Origin: Mariannaea sp. PMI_226
Lineage: Eukaryota; Ascomycota; Sordariomycetes; Hypocreales; Nectriaceae
Reading direction: 5' to 3'
DNA length: 64,000 nucleotides
NCBI GenBank assembly: GCA_024336345.1
Contig: JANFOG010000010.1
Coordinates: 620,001-684,000, forward strand
Shown here: positions 1-11,664 of the stretch, piece after piece
How the letters are laid out: the number at the start of each line of letters is the position of its first letter
Numbering within the stretch: the first letter of the stretch is position 1
The notes under the pieces: model-generated
Told to the model about the DNA's origin: nothing
Database searches by the model: none
Seen by the model: only the letters and a program-made list of their open reading frames with translations
Program-made: the position numbers and the translations under genes

Positions 1-743
1 GGAGACAAGGCGGGGTGAATTTTCGTTAGTGGGGCATTATTTTTTTTCTTGAAAATTTTGGGGGTTCAGGCAGCAACTTAAGGCATCAAGCTAGATTGAA
101 CAGTATGTTATGCATCAAAGTTTTGTTGGAGGGTCAAGTGTGCGCGGGGCTTGCCGTTCTCTTCTGTCTTAATACTGCGCTATCTTCGGGACTGTAGTAA
201 ATCGGGGGTTTGGACTTCTCTGCTCCAGTTTAATATGCTCTCAACCACCTGCTGTGAGGTCCCAAAATTGTCTGTGTCTCTGCCGAAAATGAGAGCCAAG
301 ATAAAGTGGACTCATCACCGCCCTTTGACGTCATGATTCCCAAGACTCTGATTGGTTATTTGGCCATGATCCTGCATGGGAGTATTACCTACAGTAAACA
401 CACCTTGATCTCTTATGATTGCTTGATGGCCTCGAAAATGGTCATACAACTCCCATCCGGTAGCAACATGTCGAGTCTCTTGATTGATTGATTGCAGACT
501 AACGAGCTGTCGAAACAATCCCTATTTTCCCCTGATTCAAATGGTAATATTACGTTTCATGGTTAGTGTTTCTCATGCAGTCTAAAACTCCAAAGCAAGA
601 TAGCCCATGCATTGTTACTCTCATTGATATATGTGTGCAGCATTTTTCTTTCAGTGAACCAAGGACTTGAGCCATATTGTCAAATTATACCTTACTTCCT
701 AAAACCATTACTCTGGGATGGGCAAGTGTAACTAGGACTATGC
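1..743. other. Intergenic, no gene seen
   Basis: No reading frame here has protein-like composition. It contains the 3' flank of the minus-strand gene that ends at 744, and nothing else I can support. Confidence 0.5.
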
Positions 744-1394
744 TCACGAAGAAACCTCTGAACCCAGAGCATCATATGCTGTCTTGGTTTTGACACTTTC
801 CTCCCTTGGACCAGCATCTCGCCCTGTCGCAGCTTGCTTCAGCTGGAATTGCTGTTCAGCCAAGCGACTTGGGTCATCCGTACTACCAGGCTCGGAATTC
901 AAAGCCTTTTTCAGACCGTCCTCAGCCTTCGAGTTGTCCCACCCACCTTCATGCAAATTCTTTCCGTGCGGTCCAGATGGATCCCGCTCATATTGATTAT
1001 TGACGTACGTTGGAGCTTTTCCGTCATATGATTGGGCATTTTCAGTTCCCGAGCTACTGGTAGGTTGGGTGGTCTCGCGAGCCTTCGATGCATATGTAGG
1101 CTCAGAAGAATCGCTTTGCGTGTTTGCCTCGCTAGCCTTGGCCGCGTATGAAACACGCGAAGTTTGTTCTGACTCGGGCTTATTCTCAGAGTGGACGTCT
1201 CGATTTGTAGCAAAACCATCGCCTTCATGGACGGACTCGTTTGCAAGAGACTCTGAAGAAACCTTTCCAACTCCTTCTTGAATGACGGGAGCGTTCTGAC
1301 CAAGATCGACCTGACCGTATTAATTAATAGTGTCGCAGAGAGAAGTAAAGTCACGAACCTTGGTGCCAGCGTTAGGGGCCTTCTGCGTAGACAT
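744..1394 (-). CDS. Small hydrophilic, probably disordered protein
   Basis: Two exons, 1394-1359 and 1310-744, join across a 48-nt GT-AG intron (1358-1311) that removes an in-frame TAA, giving about 200 residues. The product starts MSTQKAPNAGTKVDLGQNAP and is rich in Ser, Glu, Lys, Asn and Gln. It has a loose internal repeat, SYAAKASE then TYASKARE, and a Gly/Trp/Asn stretch (LHEGGWDNSKAEDG) in the C-terminal third. It has no signal peptide or membrane segment. The composition and the GTKVDLGQ-type start recall small stress-associated fungal proteins of unknown function, which is recollection rather than a domain hit. The restored frame across the intron is the main reason to accept the gene. 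Function is unknown. Confidence 0.7.
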
Positions 1395-4300
1395 ATTGGT
1401 GCAGTACTTGAGTAATCAGATAAATTTGATGAAGAGAAAAAAATCTATATTGAACTGGGTTTCTCGGCCTTTTCTATATCGCCAAGTCTGATGCGTATAT
1501 CTCAAGAGCTGCTGTGAATGACATCATGGTGATAGATGCTCTGACGTTTACATGTAGCACCAATCTTCACAGGGCCACATACCCCAGCTACAGTACCACA
1601 GTACATACCTCACTGGGGATCAACAGCTAAGACTTGTTAAGTTGCTTCAACCATTTTATGGGCACTGGATGACACCAGAGATACGATTTGTACTTGAAAG
1701 TGAGAGCATAAGATCTATGATGATATACATGACCTTTGTCACTCCACCAGCTCGTTCCCCAAGGGCCTTGTTTTGGACTTGCGAGACTCTTGCTGCAAAT
1801 CTATGCTAAGGTGAAAGAAAATTAAAATAACGAAATCTTTCATAAAGGAACAGCACTGGGATGAACGGTTTACACCAAGAATAGTCTGCCTAGGTTTTTA
1901 TATAGCATCGAGAAAGTTGATGCTTAAGGAATCGACGCACTGATTCAGGATGTGCAAATAGGGACACTCCCTTTTATTGCCTGCGATTGCCAGAATGTAA
2001 TTGATGAAAACCCGAGCCATGATTATTCGTTTGAGAGTCCAAAAGTCGAATTGTGGAGATGCAATAATATGAGCAGCATGGTCGTATGCTTGTCAAGCAA
2101 GGCCAGACTTGAAAAAACAAGGAACGGCGATTGGACAAGTTTTCAGTTCCTTCTAATACATAGGTACTCCAACAAGATGCAGCAGTTGTCCCATTTTGGC
2201 TATCATGGCTGACTCTAATTATCGATATCCATCGTCAACCAATTGATCAACTTCGGCACGAACATCTCTTTTAGTAAGGCGTTGTAGTTTGGACGTAACA
2301 GTTGCACGTGTGCGTTAGTCATCCTTGGATAAGGGCTTGTGGATAACCGGAAATTCTTCGAGATACTAGGAAAGGTTTGCTTCTCACTAATATGGCGAAC
2401 TAGGCATTGTAGTTGGCAGTTGACTTCTGAATGACGTGGGAGAAGAATATGCTGATCTCCTTCAGAAGGAGGGCCACTTGTTCAACTCGGACTGAGTAAT
2501 AAGTGACATTTTAAGGCTGACACAAATGGTGGTTGTGATGGGGAATTTAATTCGACGACGGACAAGCCGTTGCCACCAGCTGCCTGCGGCGGCCTATCAT
2601 GGGGCTCAGCTGCATGATCGACAGACATTTGAAGTCATCAGACTGGTATCAGATTCTGCCGTGTTGCTGCTCTGGTCACCAAAAAAGCAGTTGAATGCCG
2701 CGGAAATCTCAGAGAGAATATGTATTGACTCGTGGTCAGCAAATGACTTGATCAGCTGCGGCATGTTGTATGCATAGCCTGGTGGGCATATCCGTGAAAC
2801 GGGTTATAAGAGAGGCGGTCTCCACGCGATATCTTTTGCTGAGATATGTATCTGAGCCAAGCCGAATTTTTTGAGCAATCCGTCCCACATACAAGTTCAA
2901 CAAACATATAAAGACTGCCAAACATGACGAAGCTTGTCTACGACAATGGACACTATCACCGTGTCAAAGTGAAACGCTCGGATCTCCACAACGACCCTCA
3001 TCGCTACCCAGGCGGCTTATGGCAAGCAACGTACGAACTTTGGGACGAGGTTCTATACGGCATCGGCACCGTGTACTACAGATTACAAGGTTCGAGGAAA
3101 AAATGACGAGGGGCTGCGAGTCGCGGGAGTACAAGGCTGCCAGCATCCCAAAATAGCCCTGGGAAACCGGAAGATCGGCTTGAGGCTGGAGTGTGAATTA
3201 TTGACACCGGCACCGTGATCCGACTGGCCTCTGCTCAAAACGAGAACTTTCGGATATTCGGGACTGTAAGAGCAAGCCCCCAATTTTAAACAATGGAAGT
3301 AGCAACAAAGGAGACAAAAAAGCAAATGTCTCAGCTATGAGAAGGAGTACCTGAGATTAGGATTCACACGCGGCTGTTGATCGGCAGGGAGACACAGGAG
3401 AGGCCACCAGTTTGTATGAACGTCATACAGATTACATACAAATATGGATCAGGGGTCGTTGAAAGGGGTTGTTGGAGAAGCCAAGACTCCGGTGAGACGT
3501 GGTGCATTGAATTGTTCTGTTACATTATATACAGGGACCAGGTTTCAGAATGTGGAGCGCAGACGACAGCTAAACGGTCAACCCTCTGAGAGCTGCTTCA
3601 GAAACAAATAGGGCACACTGAGCGAGAAATGATAGGAGAGGGAGTTTTTGCATTAGAGAAGAATTCGGGATGTATGAAGAGGGCATGGACGTGTAGAGTG
3701 GGCTAAGTGGTCGGTATTAGGATCTGGAGCTCAAAGAATTTGTGGTGAGCTGAAGGTACCTACTGCCCTGTGATCTACTCCGTACAGATCATGCTATGTT
3801 GATGGAAACAATACGGCATGGTAGTATTAATAGACCCTTATACTTGGCAATTATTCACTGGCGTCCCCGTGGCCCCTTTTATTGATAGGCACGTGTGTCC
3901 ACAGACTCCAAAAATCTATGGCCCAGGCATTGGAAATTCATGAGAGAAATACGGAGTACGGCGAAGCACGAGTACAGAATAGATGTACTCCATCCGTCGT
4001 ATTTTGCACGCACTTTCTTCAAAGATGAAGGCCTCTCAGATACCATCTCATTTGGTACCTCGATCAAAAAGAAATGAGCTTGCTTGGCCTTTGGTGTCAT
4101 TTCCAACTACGGCCTTGGCTTTCCCTGCTAGAACGTGATTGGTGTAGTCTCTCGAGTTAATCTGAGGCTGGGGTTGTTGACAGTGACATTCTGCGTGCGA
4201 TTAATCTGTATAATACGTACATAATGTGTGGTGAAGGGCAAGCGCAAGGATCGTCAACTTCCGAGTCCACTCCCAGCCGGCTCCCCCACTGATGCTCTGA

Positions 4301-5518
4301 CACTGGTCCCGGGCTCATCTCCCACATCTGAGACTGTGAATCAGTTGGTGTTCTCTCTAATCTGTAGTTTTGTAGTTGATAATAATTGGACTTGTCCCAT
4401 GTACTCCATACAGCTGCATGGGCACCGTCATCCCAGAGTGTTCAATGCCCTTGCACTGTAGATGACAGAATTGTCCGCCAAGCACCAAGATGCACAGAGT
4501 AGTTAGTGGAGATTATTTGTCCCCTTTTTCGAACGGATCATCGCAGCGGTGGCCCTACAGTGCGAGCATGTGGTCTTGGGTTGCGTAATGGACGAGATGC
4601 TGGTTAGTGACGGCGCAAGTCACTCAAAGCCGGTAACTAAATGTTAATAAAAATGCTGGCCATAGCGATAGTGCAGCCCGGTGAGCCGACATTAGTGCCC
4701 ATGAGTAACAGTGTCAATACATCTGCTCCACCACCGTGACACCGCCGCCACCGAGATGAACTCCGTGGATCCTTTGTCACTATTGGCCCATGCGATCCTG
4801 AACAACGCTTCTCATCAATGCTGCGCCTCCAAACCGAACCAGGGGCCAGGCTCCAAGGAGGGAAAAACTGGTTCAAGCAGGTGAGCCGCTTTAGCCACTG
4901 AAAGAGGCACTATTATGTGCTGCCGTGCTTGAAGGGGCGTCACAGGGGCCAACCTCCAACAAGGCCCCCTGGAGCTCGTGCATCCATCCAGTACTAGACC
5001 GATTCTGGGCGAACCACCCTGTTGCTCATTGGATACTTCCCCTGAGTCCTTCTCAAGTCCATTTCCTTCAGCGGGAAACGTCTCCACTGAAGATTGGAGC
5101 ACTACAGGGGGGGCAGTCGCCGGGAGGTGTCCTGTTTGGGAACCAACCAGGAACAAGGGGAAGCGCGCCATCACTCAAAGTCTACGCTGCCCCGGATGTG
5201 CTCGTTCGTTTTTCTTTCCCTCATCTTCAAATCATCTTCCAATCCAAGGACGAACCCGCCTTCTTCAGCCTTCGCTACCTTCTTTAATTGACTGTTTTTT
5301 TGTTTGTCGTAATTGACCTCACTTGAGGCCGATTACTCTTTCCCGACGCTCCTTTACTGTCATTTTTTACCCTGACGACCCTACCTGAAAGACCAAGGGA
5401 CAACATTCCAGCTATCCATCGGCCTTGCCACTGACCTTTGAATACCCTTTTTTTTATTCAAAGAATTTATATATTCTCTTCATTCACTCTCTACAGTCCG
5501 TCCTTCGACACAATCAAA
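1395..5518. other. Long gene-poor stretch
   Basis: About 4.1 kb without a convincing gene. ORFs are short, overlap on both strands and have no recognisable motif. It holds two exact TACGGAGTA/TACTCCGTA sites (3776, 3950) and, near 5200-5518, the pyrimidine-rich promoter and leader of the downstream glucanosyltransferase, with a TATATA-like stretch around 5468. One short ORF at 2924 is listed separately. Confidence 0.5.
2924..3106 (+). other. Short ORF, possible gene fragment
   Basis: An ATG-initiated 60-codon frame has unusually protein-like composition for this stretch, with many aromatic and charged residues (VYDNGHYHRVKVKRSDLH, then GGLWQATYELWDEVLYG). I do not recognise a family and found no convincing flanking exons. 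It could be a decayed exon or chance. Confidence 0.18.
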
Positions 5519-7177
5519 ATGAAGTTTTCTGCCGCCCTCGTTGCCACGGCGGCCACCGCAGCCCATGCCTCCCTTGACCCCATCGTCATGAAGGTAAGCG
5601 CTTGAACTGACGGTCTGCGTTGGAACAAAGATCTGACTAGCGATCAACAGGGCAGCAAGCTGTTCACCAAGAGCGGTTCCCAGTTCTTCATGAAGGGTGT
5701 CGCTTACCAGCAGGATTCCGCTGCTGCGGGTACCTCGACTGGCAGCAGCAAATACACCGATCCCCTCGCTGATGAGGCCGCTTGCGCTCGTGATGTTCCT
5801 CTCCTGAAGCAGCTCGGAACCAACATCATTCGAACCTATGCCGTCGACCCTACCAAGGATCACTCTGCTTGCATGAAGCTCCTCGATGATGCTGGCATCT
5901 ATGTTATTTCTGATCTGTCAGAGCCCAGCACCTCTATCAACCGTGATTCCCCCGCCTGGGACACCGAGCTCTTCACTCGTTACAAGGCTGTTATCGACGA
6001 TCTCAGCAAGTACGACAACGTTGTCGGCTTCTTCGCCGGTAACGAGGTTTCCAACAACAAGTCTAACACCGACGCCTCCGCATACGTCAAGGCCGCCGTC
6101 CGTGACACGAAGAACTACATTGCTAAGAACAAGGACCGTTGGTTTGGTGTCGGTTATGCCGCCAACGACGACGTCAACATCCGCGACGAGATTTCTCAGT
6201 ACTTCAACTGTGGAGATGATAGCGAGCGCATCGACTTCTGGGGCTACAACATCTACTCTTGGTGTGGTGAGTCTAGCATGCAAAAGTCGGGTTACTCCGA
6301 CCATGTCGAATACTTCAAGAACTACTCTGTCCCTGTTTTCTTCGCCGAGTATGGTTGCAACGAGCCCGGTGGTGCTGCCAACCGTATCTTCCAGGAGACT
6401 ACTGCTCTGTACAGTGATGAGATGACTGAAGTGTTCAGCGGTGGTATCGTCTACATGTACTTCGAGGAGGACAACGACTACGGTCTTGTCAAGGTCTCCA
6501 ACAACAAGGCTACGAAGCTCGCCGACTTCAGCAAGCTCCAGAGTCGTGTCACTGCTGCCAAGCCGTCTGGTGTCTCAATGTCCTCGTACAAGCCCAGCAA
6601 CGAGCCCGCTTCTTGCCCCGCGCTGTCTGACAACTGGGTCGCTAACAAGGCCCTCCCTCCCACTCCCAATGAAGATACCTGCGAGTGCATGGTCAAGGCA
6701 GCCTCATGTGTTCCTGCCAAGGGCCTGAAGACCAAGGCTTACGCCGACATCTTCGACTACATCTGTGGCAAGGACAGCTCAGTCTGCGCTGGTATTAACG
6801 GTAATGCTACCTCCGGTGTTTACGGTGCCTACTCCATGTGCAACCAGCAGCAGAAGCTCACCTACGTCCTTGACCAATACTACAAGGACCAGGACAACGC
6901 CGCTGATGCTTGCGACTTCGACAAGCAGGCTACCACCCAGGATGGCTCCACTGAGTCCTCTTGCAAGTCTGCTCTCGCCTCTGCCAGCTCCATTAACGCC
7001 ATTGCTGCCACCGCTACAGCCGGTTCCTCCTCGGCCACCGGTTCTTCCAAGTCCGACGACGGCAACTTTGGTAACCCTGCCGCCGCCATTGGTCGTCTCT
7101 TCACAGTTGGCGAGTTTGCTGTCGGTGCTTACCTTGTCGCTGCCGTCGGTGTTGGTGCTGGTATGATCCTCCTGTAA
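5519..7177 (+). CDS. GPI-anchored 1,3-beta-glucanosyltransferase (GH72 + CBM43)
   Basis: Exons 5519-5593 and 5651-7177 flank a 57-nt intron; the product is 533 aa. GAS/GEL enzymes cut an internal beta-1,3-glucan bond and transfer the new end to another chain, lengthening cell-wall glucan at the outer membrane face. A signal peptide (MKFSAALVATAATAAHA) is followed by the GH72 domain, with acid/base Glu about 157 in AGNEVSNN and nucleophile Glu about 258 in FFAEYGCN. After about residue 345 comes a Cys-rich CBM43/X8 module (CECMVKAASC, AYSMCNQQQ), then a Ser/Ala/Thr stretch and a hydrophobic C-terminus, as expected for GPI attachment. The CBM43 places it in the Gas1/Gas2-like group. ATG 5519 is chosen because it gives the signal peptide. 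Confidence 0.95.
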
Positions 7178-7744
7178 ATGTTAATAGCCTAATTGGTGGA
7201 TCAATGGAGACTATTAGAATTGATTAGTGTTGTTCTCCTGCTTTGATGCTGATTTCTCTCTTGGATGGTGCGTTTGATTTATTACATCAAGCATCTCAGG
7301 TGTTTGCGTGGCTTTTATTGTGTGGTTAGAACAAGGTACATTACGACATTGTTTAAAAAAAATGCCGCGTCCCAGTGGGCGTATCAACCGCCCTCGCACG
7401 TGTGTCTGTATCTACTTCTTGGCTGTCTGATTGACAAGTCTGAATACGGAATACTATTATGATCTTCAATTGGCCTGCTCAACCTGCATGGTGTTTTTTT
7501 TTCTAGCTATGGGATCCTGATACTCATCCTCTCGTGTGACCTGAATGTCGATTTTGTCAAAATCACCAAACTATAGTCCATCTCGCGTCGGTGACAGCAA
7601 GCATAGAAGCATCTTTATTGAATTGGTGTGTAGCAGTCAGAACCATATTGAGGGGGAAAGACGCCACTTCAACAAACACGTGCCGATTCGTGCATCATTA
7701 CGTTAGTGACGTCTCTCTCCAACCACATGTCGTGACATCATTTC
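7178..7744. other. Intergenic
   Basis: 3' flank of the glucanosyltransferase. No gene or RNA seen. Confidence 0.5.
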
Positions 7745-8044
7745 ATGAATCTATCAAAACTCCCAACTAAAAGAATTGCTTGCCTTCTATCTACCCGAGC
7801 TCGTTCGGAAATCTCCACGATGAATAATCGTAATGGCACGAAAGCTTCGCAGGGCGAATCAATGCCGCCCGAGAAAGGAACAGCAGCACCTTGCCCAGAG
7901 TGCGGCGATACAGAGGGGCATGCGCTTCTTTGTTCAAAGTCGCCGTATCGACATCGAAACTGTTGGATGAATCCGCTGAGAGCTTCACAGCTGAATCAAA
8001 ACGACAAGAAGAGTGAGAAAGACGAGGGGAAGTCCGATAAGTGA
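7745..8044 (+). CDS. Possible small zinc-knuckle-like protein
   Basis: A 99-codon frame opens at 7745, with an alternative ATG at 7820 in better context giving 74 aa. The middle contains CPECGDTEGHALLCSKSPYRH then RNCW, with Cys and His spaced like a small treble-clef or knuckle site. The C-terminus is Lys/Asp/Glu/Ser-rich. I do not recognise the family. It sits alone between two well-supported genes with no visible introns. Chance occurrence is possible for an ORF this size; the Cys/His spacing is the only positive sign. Confidence 0.35.
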   Translation: MNLSKLPTKRIACLLSTRARSEISTMNNRNGTKASQGESMPPEKGTAAPCPECGDTEGHALLCSKSPYRHRNCWMNPLRASQLNQNDKKSEKDEGKSDK

Positions 8045-8473
8045 TTTTACCTTATTATTCAGAGGAGCTGCAAAGAAAAGAGAGTACAGAAGCAAGCGGA
8101 AGATCTATTTGTGTTAAAACGAGTACGGGGAAGATTGTATCATGGGTCGAGATAAGAGCGAGCAGAGGTGAAGTACACATACCCGTCTGAGTGTGAGGAA
8201 CCGATAGGAAGAAAGTGGTTATTCTTGTAATTACGCAAATGACGAACTATATCTTGGGTTATAAACATGCAAGCTCCCAGTGCTTGGTCAAGATGAGAAC
8301 CTACATATGATTCAGGCTTGCAGCTCAAGCAGCCCAAACAAGCACAAAGTCTATCTTCCTCAGGATGTTCATTATCAAAGATTTTGGGGGGAAATACAAT
8401 ATTTGTTCACATCCCATGTTCTTTCGAATACTCTGCGGCTTATTTGTTCGTTGGAGCAGATAACAGAACAATA

Positions 8474-10275
8474 ATGCACTCTATCGAGCACCCACGTCCA
8501 ACACCCGATCCCGACGATCAGAACAGGGAGAAAAGTCTCTTTGAAGACCAGCCACCAACTGGGCAAGAGCAAGATGTTAGGGGTATCGAGACCGACCCTA
8601 CCAAGGCCCTCAAGAGGGAGCTGAAGGCGCGGCACATCTCCATGATCGCCATTGGAGGTGCTCTCGGTACGGGTCTCATCTTAGGAACTGGCAAAGCGCT
8701 TGCCGAGTCTGGCCCTGGTGCGGTAACCATCTCGTACTCCATTGTTGGGCTCCTGGTGTACGTTGTCATGACTGCGCTCGGAGAAATGGCTGCTTGGCTG
8801 CCCATCTCGGCTGGTTTTGCTGGATATGCCACGAGGTTTTGTGACCCTTCGCTGGGCTTCGCACTGGGATGGACGTAAGTACATTGGACCTTCAACAGAT
8901 ATAAAGAGGGCAACAGAAAGTCTGAGACCAACCTAGGTACTATATGAAATACATCGTCGTCACTCCAAACCAGATCGTGGCCGGCGCCATGCTTTTCGAA
9001 TTCTGGATCCCCCGCTCGAAGGTCAGCCCGGGCGTCTTCGTCGTCGTTATCCTAATCGTTATTTTCGCCGTCAACTATTTTGGTGTTGGCATCTTTGGAG
9101 AACTCGAGTTTTGGCTTTCTACTTTCAAAGTCACCATCCTCCTCGGCCTCATCATCCTCATTATTGTCATCGCCACCGGTGGCGCTGACGGGAACTGTCG
9201 CGGCTTTCGATACTGGAGTGACCCCGGGGCATTCGCAGTCAACAAGGAGTGGGATGTGTCTTCGCCTGCGTTGGGAAAGTTCTTGGGCGTGTGGTCTAGC
9301 ATGATCATGGCGACTTTTGCCTATCTTGGCACAGAACTGATTGGAGTCACGGTTGGCGAGGCGCAGAACCCGCGCAGGACGATCCCACGGGCCATCCGGC
9401 TCACCTTCTTCCGCATCCTCCTCTTTTACTGCCTGAGCGTCTTCCTGCTTGGGTTGTGCATTCCCTACAACTCACCAGCGCTGCTCTTTTCGACGAAGGG
9501 GGCTTCAGAAGGATCTTCTGCTTCGCCGTTTGTTGTAGCCGCTAAGATGGCCGGGATCAGAGTGCTTCCGAGCATTATCAATGGAAGTCTTGTCGTCTTT
9601 ATATTCTCAGGTGCCACATCAGACCTGTACATTGCTAGCCGGACTTTGTATGGGTTGGCGTCGAACAGAGATATGCCAAGAAAGCTCAGGGAGAAGATTA
9701 GGCAGGTTAATAGCCGCAGAGTTCCCCTGATTGCGCTCCTAGTGTCGACTGCGTTCTGTTTGATGGCGTTCATGGCTGTTGCCAACAGCACAAAGGATGT
9801 CTTTGCGAAGCTTGTGAACATGGTCACCATATTCGGACTACTGAGTTGGATCTCAATCTGCGTATCTCACATCTGTTTTCTCAAGGCTCGACGAGCTCAG
9901 GGCATCCCGGACTCTGACATGCCGTACGTTGCCCCATTTGGTCTCTGGGGATCGTACGTGGCCCTGGCGAGCTGCTGCATGATTGCTCTCACTAAGAATT
10001 TCGGGGCTTTCCTAAAGTCTCCCATCGACTGGGTCGACCTGATTACCGGCTACATCGGCATCCCCATTTACTTGCTGTTGATCTTAGTACACAAGTTGGT
10101 GACTAAGAGCAAGAGGGTGAGGCCTAAGGAGGCAGACTTTTACACGGGCAAGGATGTGATCGACCGCGAAGAGGAAAGGTTCCTTCAGGAACAGGGGCAG
10201 AAAAGGGAAGAGGAGGGGATGATGGATAGTCGTATAGCAAGAGTTCATCAAAGATACTTTTCATGGATATGTTGA
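8474..10275 (+). CDS. Amino-acid permease, DIP5-like (YAT family)
   Basis: Exons 8474-8874 and 8937-10275 join across a 62-nt intron, giving 579 aa, usual for fungal amino-acid/proton symporters of the plasma membrane. After a hydrophilic cytosolic N-terminus of about 50 residues comes the family start (HISMIAIGGALGTGLILGTG), then about twelve predicted membrane segments and a hydrophilic tail. The run GFALGWTYYMKYIVVTPNQI, restored by splicing, resembles Dip5-type dicarboxylic amino-acid permeases more than Gap1. Substrate (Glu/Asp) is therefore inference. ATG 8474 is preferred over the in-frame upstream ATG at 8318, which would add an atypical hydrophobic leader. Confidence 0.92.
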
Positions 10276-11169
10276 TGAGAGGTTGGCCATACCAATCTGA
10301 TCTAGATATCAATGAAGGCCTTTGCTATTAACTCGCTGTTCCACTTGATCCACTGGTCCGAACAAAATGGTTTATTGACCCGCGTATTACGGTAACATCA
10401 TAGAGTCCCCATGGTTTAATGCCTGAACGTTGAGCCCGTTATGGTTATCGGGTTCTTTTGAGATTCCTTCCGCTGCACGCTCCACACTCCACGCCTATGG
10501 AAGACAAGGTCTGTGTGGTTTAGATATTTTTAACCCTCGCACAGCCTTCTTGTTTTACAGATATTGCTTTGTAGTGCTGTTTTTCGTGCGCAGTAGTTTT
10601 ACAAGACGAGGGAAACCAGAGATTGGCGGTGAATGCACAATCTGCGCAAGGGGTTCAAGACTAACATGATGACGCGAGATTTTAGGACTGCACTGGTAAG
10701 GCATTATTCTCAATATGGCCCAAGATTTTGATGAAACGACGAGATGGCGCTGACGACCCTTTCACTGTCAGCGAGAGCCGACATGGCCCGGAAGACAGTG
10801 GCCAGGTACTCGGTGCCTTACTGATATGGGAACCGTCAGCGGCGTGTATCCATCATCCTATCATCTACTATGTATTGTGCCGAGATCCATGAAAGAGCCA
10901 GTCAGCAAGTCCAGCCCCCAATTTACCCAATAATCCCACGACTTGGTCTTCCTGAAAGGAACGATAACCGGTCCCTGAAAATGTGGATTAGCATTGTGGA
11001 CTATGTCGCCAGATTTCCTGCACTGAGAGATTGGGCCTGCTACAAATGTAGGCAATTTTGGCTTGATTTACAGCGGCCCTTGTACTCCATGACCTGGCCT
11101 TCTCTCTTTCATACGAAGCAAGTCAATAAAAAAGAAGAATAGGCAAAAAAAGAAAGAGTGAGTATTCAT
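10276..11169. other. Intergenic
   Basis: No gene seen. The right edge (about 11115-11160) contains A-rich runs that, read on the minus strand, are T tracts suitable as the pol III terminator of the tRNA at 11170-11241. Confidence 0.5.
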
Positions 11170-11241
11170 TGCTCATCCGGGGAATTGAACCCCGACCCCA
11201 CGCTTGGAAGGCGTGGATCCTAACCATTAGACCAAATGAGC
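11170..11241 (-). tRNA. tRNA-Gly (UCC), copy 1
   Basis: A 72-nt cloverleaf with 7-bp acceptor stem (GCTCATT with GATGAGC, one G-U), anticodon stem CACGC/GCGTG, loop CTTCCAA giving anticodon UCC, and T arm CGGGG-TTCAATT-CCCCG. Discriminator base A. It has no intron. Identical in sequence to the copy at 11428 but inverted. T runs lie downstream on the minus strand. Confidence 0.96.
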
Positions 11242-11427
11242 TTTGATGCTAGAGTTGAGAGAGCTAGGATATATGTAGTCTACGGTTAGTAGTAAAAAAT
11301 TCAACAACCTGCAGTTTGACAAATGGGGTTAGCAAGAGGTAAGAGTGAGGTAAGTTTAGCTGGGATTAAGCTTAGCCTCTGTATTCAATAAGTCTGAATA
11401 GCTGTCTTATTTGCCACCCATCTTGTA

Positions 11428-11499
11428 GCTCATTTGGTCTAATGGTTAGGATCCACGCCTTCCAAGCGTGGGGTCGGGGTTCAATTCCCCGGATGAGCA
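11428..11499 (+). tRNA. tRNA-Gly (UCC), copy 2
   Basis: Identical over 72 nt to copy 1, opposite orientation, with 186 bp between them. Internal A and B boxes are intact. A T-rich pol III terminator (TTTTC then eight T) follows at about 11510-11521. Confidence 0.96.
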
Positions 11500-11592
11500 A
11501 TCATCAACATTTTCTTTTTTTTGGGCATTTTCTCTGAATTATCTCTCTCTATCCATATGTATCCCAACATAATGGCATTCGCATCCAACAAA

Positions 11593-11664
11593 GCTCATTT
11601 GGTCTAATGGTCAGGATCCACGCCTTCCAAGCGTGGGGTCAGGGTTCAATTCCCTGGATGAGCA
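11593..11664 (+). tRNA. tRNA-Gly (UCC), copy 3 (variant)
   Basis: Same anticodon UCC and fold, with one D-arm T to C change and a compensatory pair in the T stem (CAGGG-TTCAATT-CCCTG instead of CGGGG/CCCCG). Pairing is preserved, so it is probably functional. The terminator after it (TTTCTTTTT) is short. Confidence 0.94.

Noticed and set aside
1461..1473. TTCTCGGCCTTTT, matching the start of U2 snRNA
   Set aside because: The match stops there; the following branch-site-pairing and Sm regions are absent.
4815..5316. Overlapping ORFs of 112-120 codons on both strands
   Set aside because: No motif, mutually exclusive frames, and located in the upstream region of the glucanosyltransferase.
5886..7166. 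Long ORFs in other frames inside the glucanosyltransferase gene
   Set aside because: Shadows produced by the codon bias of the real gene; rich in Thr, Ser and Arg only.
8318..8473. N-terminal extension of the amino-acid permease from ATG 8318
   Set aside because: It would add a hydrophobic leader not seen in the family; ATG 8474 gives the expected hydrophilic cytosolic start.
11410..11418. TTTGCCACC, the complement of the yeast Rpn4 PACE element
   Set aside because: It lies just upstream of a tRNA-Gly gene, far from any proteasome gene, and a nonamer can occur by chance.
11428..11499. tRNA read as Glu because CTTCC contains UUC
   Set aside because: With a 5-bp stem CACGC/GCGTG the 7-nt loop is CTTCCAA, which places UCC at 34-36, hence Gly.
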